22,987 nucleotides of DNA from Nitrosopumilaceae archaeon (GTDB taxonomy: Archaea; Thermoproteota; Nitrososphaeria; Nitrososphaerales; Nitrosopumilaceae), in NCBI GenBank assembly GCA_021296165.1, contig JAGWAW010000004.1, positions 1-22,987 on the forward strand, given 5' to 3'. A program made the position numbers and the translations under genes. The notes under the pieces were generated by a model. It saw nothing but the letters and a program-made list of their open reading frames with translations, made no database searches and had not been told where the DNA came from. Shown piece by piece: positions 7,510 through 14,016 of this stretch. The stretch's first letter is position 1, and the number at the start of each line of letters is the position of its first letter.

Positions 7510-9402
7510 GTGACCAAAGTAATCGGTATTGATCTGGGAACCAGTAACTCGGCGGCGGCCGTAATGATGGGTGGCAAGCCCACAATAATACCGGCCGCGG
7601 AAGGCGCATCGGTGGGCGGAAAGGCATTTCCGTCGGTGGTGGCATTCTCCAAGGACGGGCAGCTGCTGGTGGGAGAGCCTGCCCGGAGGCAGGCGGTGAC
7701 CAACCCGGACAACACGGTGGTGGCCGCCAAGCGGAAGATGGGTACCGAGTACACCTTCAATGTACAGGGTAATAGCTACAAGCCGCAGCAGATATCCTCA
7801 TTCATACTGCAGAAGATAAAAAAGGACGCAGAGGCATTCACCGGCGACACCGTGCAAAAGGCGGTCATTACGGTTCCTGCCTACTTTGACGACAATCAGC
7901 GCCAAGCCACAAAGGACGCCGGCACGATAGCTGGCTTGGACGTGGTCAGAATAATAAACGAGCCCACTGCCGCGTCACTGGCGTTCGGCCTTGACAAGAC
8001 CGGCGAGGATCTAAAGATAATGGTGTTCGACTTTGGCGGGGGCACTCTGGACGTTACTGTAATGGAGATGGGCGGCGGCGTGTTCGAGGTGATGAGCACC
8101 TCCGGCGATACCCATCTGGGCGGCACCGACATGGACCGGGCCTTGGTGGATCACGTGCTGGACGAGTTCCGCAAGCAAGAGGGCATCGATCTCTCTAAAG
8201 ATAACACAGCAATGACCCGCATACGGGAGGCCGCCGAGAGGGCCAAGATCGAGCTCTCCACGGTAATGGAGACAGACATCAACCTGCCGTTCATTGCCCA
8301 AGACCAGTCCGGCCCCAAAAATTTGATGCTGCGGCTTACACGGGCCAAGCTGGAGGACCTGATCCGGCCCATAGTGGAGAGGTGCCGCCCCTCCCTGGAC
8401 AAGGCCATGGAGGATGCGAAGATAACGCCCTCGGACATAAACCGCACAGTGCTGGTTGGCGGCCCCACCCGCATACCCCTGGTCAAGAAATTTGTGGAGC
8501 AGGTTGTCGGCAAGGAGCCGGAGGCCGGTGTCGACCCCATGGAGGCGGTGGCCATGGGAGCCGCCATACAGGCAGGGATAATAGCCGGCGACGTGCAAAG
8601 CGACATAGTACTGCTGGACGTCACGCCCCTGACGCTGGGCATAGAGACGCTGGGCGGCGTACGGGAGCCCCTCATAGAGAGAAACACCACCATACCCACC
8701 TCAAAGGCCAAGATATTCACCACCGCCGCGGACAACCAGACGTCGGTCACCATACACGTGGTTCAGGGAGAGAGGCCCATGGCAGCCGACAACGTCTCGC
8801 TGGGCAGCTTCAACCTAACGGACCTGCCGCCGGCCCCCCGTGGAGTCCCGCAGATAGAGGTGAAGTTCGACATAGACGCCAACGGCATAATCAACGTGAC
8901 GGCCAAGGACATGGGCACGCAGAAGAAGAGCAATATCACCATCGAGTCCAGCTCCAAGATGGACAAGAGTGAGATAGAGAAGCTGAGGGAAGATGCCGAA
9001 AGGTACTCCGAGGAGGACAAGGCCAAGATGGAGAAGATTGAGCTGCGCAACGAAGCCGAGAGCATGATATACACCACCGAGAAGCTCATCACCCAGGACA
9101 TGAAGGACAAAATAAGCCAGGATCAAGGAATAAAGATCACTGATGCCATACGGGAGACCAGAGATGCGCTGGGCAAGGAGCACAGCGAGCTGAAGGAGAA
9201 GCTGGATGCCCTCAAGGCACTGGTCAATCAGGTCAGCACCGAGATATACCAGAAGGCCGCCCAAGAGAGCCAGAAGGCCGAACAGAGCCAAAAGACGGAA
9301 CAGAGCCAGACTGCACAGCAAGGCGCTCAGGAGACCGGCGAGCGGGATCAGGACGCGGCCGAACGGACAGACTCCAAGAGCGACAGCGCCCGGCCCAGCT
9401 AG
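7510..9402 (+). CDS. dnaK: DnaK (Hsp70) molecular chaperone
   Basis: This is the ATP-driven folding chaperone of the cytoplasm. The 630-residue protein starts at GTG 7510, directly after the grpE stop. The nucleotide-binding domain shows phosphate-1 GIDLGTSNS (6-14), TVPAYFDDNQRQATKDAG near 122, phosphate-2 FDFGGGTLDVT near 175 (usually DLGGGTFDVS) and adenosine motif VLVGGPTRIP near 315. The substrate-binding domain begins at DVTPLTLGIETLGG and includes the loop residues of the peptide cleft. The helical lid is followed by a Gln/Glu/Ser-rich tail of about 45 residues. The length equals bacterial DnaK. GrpE is upstream and DnaJ downstream, completing the cycle. Confidence 0.97.
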   Translation: MTKVIGIDLGTSNSAAAVMMGGKPTIIPAAEGASVGGKAFPSVVAFSKDGQLLVGEPARRQAVTNPDNTVVAAKRKMGTEYTFNVQGNSYKPQQISSFILQKIKKDAEAFTGDTVQKAVITVPAYFDDNQRQATKDAGTIAGLDVVRIINEPTAASLAFGLDKTGEDLKIMVFDFGGGTLDVTVMEMGGGVFEVMSTSGDTHLGGTDMDRALVDHVLDEFRKQEGIDLSKDNTAMTRIREAAERAKIELSTVMETDINLPFIAQDQSGPKNLMLRLTRAKLEDLIRPIVERCRPSLDKAMEDAKITPSDINRTVLVGGPTRIPLVKKFVEQVVGKEPEAGVDPMEAVAMGAAIQAGIIAGDVQSDIVLLDVTPLTLGIETLGGVREPLIERNTTIPTSKAKIFTTAADNQTSVTIHVVQGERPMAADNVSLGSFNLTDLPPAPRGVPQIEVKFDIDANGIINVTAKDMGTQKKSNITIESSSKMDKSEIEKLREDAERYSEEDKAKMEKIELRNEAESMIYTTEKLITQDMKDKISQDQGIKITDAIRETRDALGKEHSELKEKLDALKALVNQVSTEIYQKAAQESQKAEQSQKTEQSQTAQQGAQETGERDQDAAERTDSKSDSARPS

Positions 9403-9404
9403 CC

Positions 9405-9412
9405 GGGGGTGA
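9405..9412 (+). promoter_or_regulatory. Shine-Dalgarno-like site of dnaJ
   Basis: GGGGGTGA differs from the ideal GGAGGTGA by one base. It ends 6 bases before an ACG at 9419 that is in frame with the J domain. It overlaps the TGA (9410-9412) that closes the dnaJ frame upstream, so it marks where initiation should occur. Confidence 0.6.
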
Positions 9413-9418
9413 GCCACG

Positions 9419-10468
9419 ACGAGTGCCAAGCGTGACTACTATGAGGTGCTAGGCGTCTCTAGGGATGCTGGCGCCGACGAGATAAAGTCCCAGTACAGGA
9501 AGCTTGCCCTCAAGTTTCACCCAGACAGGAACAAATCAGACGAGGCGCCCGAGCACTTCAAGGAGATATCCGAGGCGTACGCAGTCCTGTCCGACACCCA
9601 GAAGCGTCAGCTGTATGACCAGGGAGGCCACGCGGGCATCAGCGGCCAGTACTCGCAGGAGGACATATTCGGCGGTATGGGCGGCGGCATCAACGACATC
9701 TTCCAAAACATATTCGGAGGAATGGGCGGAATGGGCGGCGGCGTGCAGCGGGGAGCCGACATCATACAGGAGGTCACCGTATCCCTGGAGGACATACTTC
9801 AGGACAAAGAGGTGAGCCTCAACGTTACCAAGGACGTGGCATGCGAGTCATGCGGTGGCAGCGGCTGCTCGCCGGGGACAAGCAAGAGGACATGCGGTAG
9901 GTGCGGCGGGCGCGGCCAGACTCAGAAGACGCGCAGGATGGGGTTCGCATCGTTTGTGACGGCCGAGACGTGCAGGAACTGCCGGGGAACCGGCGCCACA
10001 ATACAAAAGCCCTGCCGCAACTGCCGGGGCGAGGGAATCCGAAGGGGCGTCGCAACCGCGACATTCATGCTGCCAAAGGGAATAGACACCGGCAACTACC
10101 GCATAGAGGGCCAGGGCAACACGGTGCCCCACGGCATGAGCGGCGACCTCATCGTGTCCGTGAAGGTGAGACCCCACCCCCAGTTTCGGCGCGACGGCGC
10201 CGACCTGTACCACGACAGGCACATCACAATGGTGGACGCGGCCTTGGGAGGGAAGTTTCAGGTGTCCACCTTGGAGGGAACCGAGACCATAAAGATAGAT
10301 GCCGGCTGCCAGTCCAGCACCATAATAAAGATGGGTGGCAAGGGCCTGCCCAGAATGGGCTCGTGGGGAAGGGGTGATCTGTACGCCAGAATAGTGGTGG
10401 ACATACCCAAAAAGATGAACCGGCGCCAAAAAGAGCTGCTCCGGGAGTTTCAGGCAGAGTCGAACTGA
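9419..10468 (+). CDS. dnaJ: DnaJ (Hsp40) co-chaperone, apparent ACG start
   Basis: DnaJ delivers substrates to DnaK and triggers ATP hydrolysis. Read from ACG 9419, the N-terminus is (M)SAKRDYYEVLGVSRDAG, the standard J-domain beginning. His34-Pro35-Asp36 form the essential HPD motif. A short Gly/Phe-rich segment with FGGMGGG follows, then four CxxCxGxG zinc repeats (CESCGGSG, CGRCGGRG, CRNCRGTG, CRNCRGEG) and the C-terminal peptide-binding domains. This is a complete type I DnaJ of about 349 residues. No ATG, GTG or TTG exists in frame between the upstream TGA (9410-9412) and a GTG at 9446, which would cut off the conserved RDYYEV segment. The Shine-Dalgarno-like site six bases before ACG 9419 makes that codon the best candidate. 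A sequencing error at this codon is the main alternative. It is the third gene of the chaperone cluster. Confidence 0.88.
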   Translation, partial: TSAKRDYYEVLGVSRDAGADEIKSQYRKLALKFHPDRNKSDEAPEHFKEISEAYAVLSDTQKRQLYDQGGHAGISGQYSQEDIFGGMGGGINDIFQNIFGGMGGMGGGVQRGADIIQEVTVSLEDILQDKEVSLNVTKDVACESCGGSGCSPGTSKRTCGRCGGRGQTQKTRRMGFASFVTAETCRNCRGTGATIQKPCRNCRGEGIRRGVATATFMLPKGIDTGNYRIEGQGNTVPHGMSGDLIVSVKVRPHPQFRRDGADLYHDRHITMVDAALGGKFQVSTLEGTETIKIDAGCQSSTIIKMGGKGLPRMGSWGRGDLYARIVVDIPKKMNRRQKELLREFQAESN

Positions 10469-10624
10469 CTACATACAGCGCCATAATCCAACATGCATGG
10501 CCGCCTTTGCCATCGCACAGACACTCCCAAGCGCAGGAGCCAAACGGTGGCGCCGGACTGATGGAATCACGATGCGGCACAACAATGGCAAAGAGTATTA
10601 TTTCGGCCCGGAGGCGGCACCGGT

Positions 10625-10709
10625 GCGGGAGTCGCCCAGCCCGGCCAAAGGCGTAAGGTTCAGGTCCTTATCTCTCAGGAGTTCGTGGGTTCAAATCCCA
10701 TCTCCCGCA
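10625..10709 (+). tRNA. tRNA-Leu (anticodon CAG)
   Basis: Acceptor stem GCGGGAG pairs with CTCCCGC, with discriminator A at 10709. The anticodon stem TAAGG/CCTTA encloses loop TTCAGGT, giving anticodon CAG for CTG codons. A long variable arm (about 10670-10683) marks a class II tRNA, and the T arm GTGGG-TTCAAAT-CCCAT is intact. The next three bases (10710-10712) read CCA, so the 3' end appears to be encoded. No intron. Confidence 0.93.
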
Positions 10710-10713
10710 CCAT

Positions 10714-11025
10714 TCAGACTCGCGGGGCAGACGTGCCCGGAGGCGCCCCACCGCCTGCATCGCCATACCCATACGGCGAGAGCCGATTCTCCAGCGCCGT
10801 CCTTGCGGACGGCCGAAGCTGCCATGCATCATACGCAGGACCGGCCGACGGCGGATGGATCTCCTCCACTCCATAATCATGCTCTTTCGGATCAGACACG
10901 CCAGCCAGGCATGGGGCGCCATCGTGTATGCAGTAGGCCCCGTCCGGCATGGCCCTGTGCCGTCCCAGCGTAACTGCCACGATGTTCAGGTTCGGCTCCG
11001 AACACTGCGCTGCCACCCTAACCAT
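10714..11025 (-). CDS. Possible small protein of unknown function
   Basis: A 103-codon frame starts at ATG 11025 and ends two bases from the encoded CCA of tRNA-Leu. Codon use is GC-rich in third positions and includes AGG and ATA, as in neighbouring genes. The N-terminal half (MVRVAAQCSEPNLNIVAVTL) looks protein-like; the C-terminal half is low in hydrophobic residues. I recognise no domain and see no clear TATA box at the right distance. It is the only plausible gene in the 425-base gap between tRNA-Leu and the next gene, and it may be chance. Confidence 0.3.
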   Translation of the reverse strand: MVRVAAQCSEPNLNIVAVTLGRHRAMPDGAYCIHDGAPCLAGVSDPKEHDYGVEEIHPPSAGPAYDAWQLRPSARTALENRLSPYGYGDAGGGAPPGTSAPRV

Positions 11026-11102
11026 CGCCTAGAGTTCCATCCCAGAGCCCATTCCCGAAACCGGATTAGTAACTGGCCAAAAGATCGGATTTGGTTCTCA
11101 AC

Positions 11103-11111
11103 GTTAATAAC
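11103..11111 (+). promoter_or_regulatory. TATA-like box of the YkgJ-like gene
   Basis: GTTAATAAC is centred about 31 bases before TTG 11138, compatible with a leaderless or nearly leaderless transcript. Confidence 0.35.
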
Positions 11112-11137
11112 TTCGGACACGAGGATTTATCGCGATA

Positions 11138-11827
11138 TTGTCGGAGCTGGAACGGTCGCTCGCCCTGCTGGAGAGGGATTGGGAGGTCGACCCGCTGCTT
11201 AAGGACTTTGTTCTGGGCAGGGTAACCGACGCGACCGACAGCAGGCACGTATCAGGCAGCGTAACGTTCCACATACCGCACCTGCCATCCCACGGCAAAT
11301 ACGTGCTGTGGAAATGCTACTGGCCCGACTGCCACAACTGCTGCCTAAACCAAGGCAGACTCCCCCTGACGTCCGATGATCTGATCACTATAGGAGCGGG
11401 CCTAAAATACCGCAATGTCTCTGAGTTTGTAAGAAAAGAGACGCTGGTTGCGACATGGCAGGAGCCTGGCGGAGGCGCTACCATCACCGGAATAAACCTA
11501 AAACGAAAAGAAGATGAGACAGAGGAGGATGATGGTACCCGCATACCCTGCCGCTTTCTGGACGGGTCTGGGTCCTGCTCCCTGCACCCGGCCCGCCCCG
11601 GTGTTTGCTACCTGTACCCGTTTACCACGTGGCTGGAGAACGAGGGCGGGAGGGCCAAGATCCACGCGACATTCCAGTTCACCGGAGACTGCCCGGGGTT
11701 TTATCTTGGAGACGACATATCGGAGATGGGCCAGACACTGGACGAATACTCCAGCACAATATACGACTACAACATGAAATACACCAGAACCGTCCGGGAG
11801 GGATTCGGGGCCTCCGCGCTCGGTTGA
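11138..11827 (+). CDS. YkgJ-family (UPF0153-like) cysteine-cluster protein
   Basis: The 229-residue protein contains two cysteine clusters typical of the CxxCxxCC/YkgJ family, thought to bind zinc or an iron-sulfur cluster. The first is Cys60, Cys65, Cys68 and Cys69 (CYWPDCHNCC). The second is Cys138, Cys147 (GSCSLHPARPGVC) and Cys157, followed by YLYPF; a further Cys185 follows. Family members are soluble, and no reaction is established. The start is a TTG, chosen because the frame opens shortly before it and a TATA-like box lies upstream. It is flanked by gaps on both sides and so is probably monocistronic. Family assignment good, role unknown. Confidence 0.8.
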   Translation: MSELERSLALLERDWEVDPLLKDFVLGRVTDATDSRHVSGSVTFHIPHLPSHGKYVLWKCYWPDCHNCCLNQGRLPLTSDDLITIGAGLKYRNVSEFVRKETLVATWQEPGGGATITGINLKRKEDETEEDDGTRIPCRFLDGSGSCSLHPARPGVCYLYPFTTWLENEGGRAKIHATFQFTGDCPGFYLGDDISEMGQTLDEYSSTIYDYNMKYTRTVREGFGASALG

Positions 11828-11925
11828 TCATGTGTTTTTTGGGCAGTTTAACGGCGGCGTCCACTCTTACAAACCTATGAAAAAAGCCCGGGCGCTCCAA
11901 TTTGGTTAGAAATGCTCCAGAGGTG

Positions 11926-11980
11926 TTGCGCGCCTTAAAATGTGCGGGAATTTTTGACCGCACCGAGATTTAGCGCGCAA
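11926..11980. repeat. Nested inverted repeat, possible structured RNA or terminator
   Basis: Outer arms TTGCGCGC (11926-11933) and GCGCGCAA (11973-11980) are perfect complements. Inside them GTGCGG (11942-11947) pairs with CCGCAC (11958-11963) around a ten-base loop. The unpaired parts between the two stems are partly complementary (TTAAAAT against ATTTA). An A-rich then T-rich stretch follows. The whole is a 55-base, nearly symmetric structure. Confidence 0.5.
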
Positions 11981-12230
11981 AAAATATTTTTGGCTCAAAC
12001 AGAATAAAAAGCGGCGGGTAGGTCGCATTCGGAATTATTTGCAACGAATACCAATTGTGTCATTTAGGCGGGAGTCTACTTCAAAATTAAGATGAAACAT
12101 AATCCCCCAGTGCAGCGCGCCTTGGCGCGGACGAAAATCCAGTATGGCTTGCCGCCGTTGGTATTTGCATGGCCGCCGCGGTCCGGATGCCAGCGGATGG
12201 GCGCGGGCGGCCACCACCGCCGACCCGGTG

Positions 12231-12240
12231 CACATATATC
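12231..12240 (+). promoter_or_regulatory. TATA-like box of the 39-residue zinc-ribbon gene
   Basis: CACATATATC is centred 27 bases before ATG 12263, the spacing of a leaderless transcript. This argues that the small gene starts at 12263 and not at the in-frame ATG at 12092. Confidence 0.55.
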
Positions 12241-12262
12241 GATCCAGTATACATTCCACGGC

Positions 12263-12382
12263 ATGGAGGAGCACGAGTGTCCCATATGCAGCCACAAGAT
12301 GGACAGGATGCAGGCGTGCCATCTGCACTGCAACAACTGCGGGGCGGTACTGGATTGCTCCGACAAGGGCACATTCTGGTAG
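12263..12382 (+). CDS. Micro zinc-ribbon protein (39 residues)
   Basis: The product is 39 residues with two paired metal-ligand motifs: CPIC at 6-9 and a later CHLHCNNC segment (Cys20, Cys24, Cys27). A conserved-looking end LDCSDKGTFW follows. The pattern is that of a free-standing zinc ribbon, which could bind nucleic acid or a protein partner. The frame is open upstream to an ATG at 12092, but that part is low-complexity Arg/Pro/Gly sequence without protein character, and the TATA box fits only 12263. It converges on the other small zinc-ribbon gene, 63 bases away. No specific function can be given. Confidence 0.75.
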   Translation: MEEHECPICSHKMDRMQACHLHCNNCGAVLDCSDKGTFW

Positions 12383-12445
12383 GGACCGCCGCGCCCAGCG
12401 AGTCTAGCACAGGCTGCCCGCGTCATAGAGGCATGAAATTACCGG

Positions 12446-12625
12446 CTACATGCCCGGCCGGTCAGGGATGTAGTCGGCGGCCATGTTGAGCGCCGCATCC
12501 TTCATGATCTCCAAGTACCGCTCGTACCCTGCCCTGAACCCGCAGTGGGGGCACCTGACCTCGGTGACATCCTCGTCGAGGACCGCCACTCCGTCGCACT
12601 CGGGACACTTGGCATCCACAGGCAC
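12446..12625 (-). CDS. Micro zinc-ribbon protein (59 residues)
   Basis: The minus strand encodes 59 residues from GTG 12625 to TAG at 12446-12448. Cys7 and Cys10 (CPEC) and Cys25 and Cys28 (CPHC, followed by GF) form a classic four-cysteine zinc ribbon. A helical tail YERYLEIMKDAALNMAADY comes next. A second GTG at 12619 is also in frame; the TATA-like box at 12641-12647 is 25 bases before it and 19 before 12625, so 12619 may be the true start (57 residues). The pairing of a zinc ribbon with a short helix resembles many archaeal small regulatory or RNA-polymerase-associated proteins, but no family is assigned. Confidence 0.75.
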   Translation of the reverse strand: MPVDAKCPECDGVAVLDEDVTEVRCPHCGFRAGYERYLEIMKDAALNMAADYIPDRPGM

Positions 12626-12640
12626 CGTACGCGCTGAACC

Positions 12641-12647
12641 TATTTAA
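12641..12647 (-). promoter_or_regulatory. TATA-like box of the 59-residue zinc-ribbon gene
   Basis: On the minus strand the sequence reads TTAAATA. It lies 25 bases (centre) before GTG 12619 and 19 before GTG 12625. Confidence 0.45.
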
Positions 12648-12672
12648 TTGCGCTCATCTGCCACACACACGG

Positions 12673-12746
12673 GCGGTGTTGGTCTAGCTCGGTATGACAC
12701 CAGCTTCCCAAGCTGGGTATCGCGGGTTCAAATCCCGTGCACCGCA
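12673..12746 (+). tRNA. tRNA-Gly (anticodon CCC)
   Basis: Acceptor GCGGTGT pairs with GCACCGC (one G-T pair), with discriminator A at 12746. Anticodon stem CCAGC/GCTGG encloses loop TTCCCAA, giving anticodon CCC for GGG codons. The T arm GCGGG-TTCAAAT-CCCGT is intact. CCA is not encoded, and there is no intron. The stop codon of the convergent gene begins two bases further on. Confidence 0.93.
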
Positions 12747-12747
12747 C

Positions 12748-13668
12748 CTACATCGATGACAGCTCGGCGGCCGCCCGCTCCATGGCCCCACGATCTGGCG
12801 CCCCCGGAGACAGCCGTACGTACTCGCCCAGATCCCGCGCTGCCTCGGCGTACCTGCCCTGCTTCTCCCGGATGTACGCCCGGTTCTTGTACACGGATCC
12901 GCTCCGCTCCGCGTCTATCTCGATGGCCCGGGTGTAGTTTTCGTCGGCGCGGCCCTCGTCACCCCGCTTCAGGTAGTGGTTGCCCAGTCCCCGGTACGCC
13001 AAGTAGCAGCGCCCGTTCAACCGTACGCATTTGGAATAGCTGCCAACACACTCGTCCCGGTCGCCGCCGTTCTGTATACCCGCCAGCAGAAGCCAGGCGG
13101 TAGGGTTTGACGGATCCTCGGACACGGCCTTCTCCAGTAGGCTTTCGGCGCGCGACCCGCGCCCCAGCAACGAGGCCCGCTCTGCCTCCATGCAGAGCCT
13201 GAGCGAGCGGGAACCGGATCCGACGCGGTCTGGCGGACCCACAAGCACGGTAACCCTCCCATCCTGCGACCACTTGGCATCGAATACGTCTCGGGGTATG
13301 GCCCCTTCGTAGATGCCCTCCCCGCTGCTCTTGGGGACATAGTGGATTATGGCCTCCTCGTCGTACCCCGTTATAACCGAGAGGTGGTGCGTCAGGCCAC
13401 CCACGCCCGGCAGTATCACGATGGGTGGAACGCCCCTGTCCATGGCCTTCTCCAGTATGGATACGTCGGCGTGCTCCACCGAGACGGCCAGCCCGTGCCT
13501 CTCGGCGGCCTCCATTCCCTCTATCAGAACGCTACCCGAGCCGGCCGGGTAAGAGTCGGCGGGAGGCAGCGGTATCTCCACGTTCCAGTATCGGGCCACC
13601 GCGTTTATGGAGAGCGGTAGGCAGGCATTCTCCTCGGTAACCACCGGCAGCAGCAGCTCCTCGGCCAT
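12748..13668 (-). CDS. C39-peptidase-like domain fused to TPR repeats
   Basis: The 306-residue protein has two parts. Residues 1-145 resemble the papain-like C39 fold: Cys16 in TEENACLPLSINAVA, and His94/His95 in GGLTHHLSVITGYDEE followed by an IHYVP strand. In this fold Cys and His are catalytic. The usual Asp after the last strand is not obvious, so activity is uncertain. Residues about 160-300 are tetratricopeptide repeats (AWLLLAGIQN, CYLAYRGLGNHYLKRGDEGRADENYTRAIE and so on; segments shown are partial), a protein-interaction scaffold. ATG 13668 is preferred over ATG 13692 because of the TATA box. No signal peptide is seen, so it is probably cytoplasmic. A role in peptide processing or complex assembly is only a guess. 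Confidence 0.75.
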   Translation of the reverse strand: MAEELLLPVVTEENACLPLSINAVARYWNVEIPLPPADSYPAGSGSVLIEGMEAAERHGLAVSVEHADVSILEKAMDRGVPPIVILPGVGGLTHHLSVITGYDEEAIIHYVPKSSGEGIYEGAIPRDVFDAKWSQDGRVTVLVGPPDRVGSGSRSLRLCMEAERASLLGRGSRAESLLEKAVSEDPSNPTAWLLLAGIQNGGDRDECVGSYSKCVRLNGRCYLAYRGLGNHYLKRGDEGRADENYTRAIEIDAERSGSVYKNRAYIREKQGRYAEAARDLGEYVRLSPGAPDRGAMERAAAELSSM

Positions 13669-13691
13669 GGCAGCCCCCTTCCCACACCACA

Positions 13692-13698
13692 ATTAAAG
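13692..13698 (-). promoter_or_regulatory. TATA-like box of the C39/TPR gene
   Basis: On the minus strand the sequence reads CTTTAAT, centred about 27 bases before ATG 13668. It overlaps the alternative upstream ATG 13692, which argues against that start. Confidence 0.45.
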
Positions 13699-14016
13699 CC
13701 ATCCCCACGCGCAGGGTGCACGCTTAGGCGCGGCGCACAGACACAGCCCCGTAACACCGCCGGGCCGCCGGAACGACTCTGCACGGGGCATCTAGCATCT
13801 CCCGGTGGCCCCCGTGCGGGAATGCAGAAAACGGAGATGATCTCCCGCGGCCACCCGCTCCACCATGCCGACACGGCCCATACCCCCATTCAGGCCATTC
13901 CAGGGTCTGACTGGACCATCACGATCAGGCGTATGCCGAGTAAGGCCTGGCGCCGGGTCGAATCCGCAGCAGATCCCCGTTAGACATTAATTTACCGCAG
14001 GCGCTACACACTACAC
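13699..14016. other. Intergenic region before the UPF0182 gene
   Basis: About 320 bases between divergent genes. I see no supported reading frame. GGTGGCC (13804-13810) and GGCCACC (13849-13855) form a weak inverted pair. Bases 13903-13976 have complementary ends reminiscent of a tRNA acceptor stem, but no acceptable tRNA fold. The promoter of the next gene is at the right end. Confidence 0.4.
13986..13994 (+). promoter_or_regulatory. TATA-like box of the UPF0182 operon
   Basis: ATTAATTTA is centred 27 bases before TTG 14017, matching a leaderless transcript and supporting this unusual start codon. Confidence 0.5.

Larger units (their letters stand above)
11828..12262. other. AT-rich intergenic region with structured element
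   Basis: About 435 bases follow the YkgJ-like gene. The first 250 are clearly richer in A and T than the rest of the window and contain the nested inverted repeat at 11926-11980. The part after 12092 is open in the frame of the next small gene, but the promoter spacing argues it is untranslated upstream sequence. I see no further gene. Confidence 0.5.

Noticed and set aside
10497..10973. 158-codon plus-strand frame
   Set aside because: It runs straight through the tRNA-Leu gene and shows no protein-like pattern.
12092..12262. Upstream extension of the 39-residue zinc-ribbon gene
   Set aside because: Low-complexity Arg/Pro/Gly translation, and the TATA box lies inside it, so it is very likely untranslated.
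13903..13976. Possible tRNA: ends GGGTCTG and CAGATCC can pair, and GGGTCGAATCC resembles a T arm
   Set aside because: No valid T stem, D arm or anticodon arm can be formed, even allowing for an intron at the anticodon. Perhaps a chance match or a decayed remnant.
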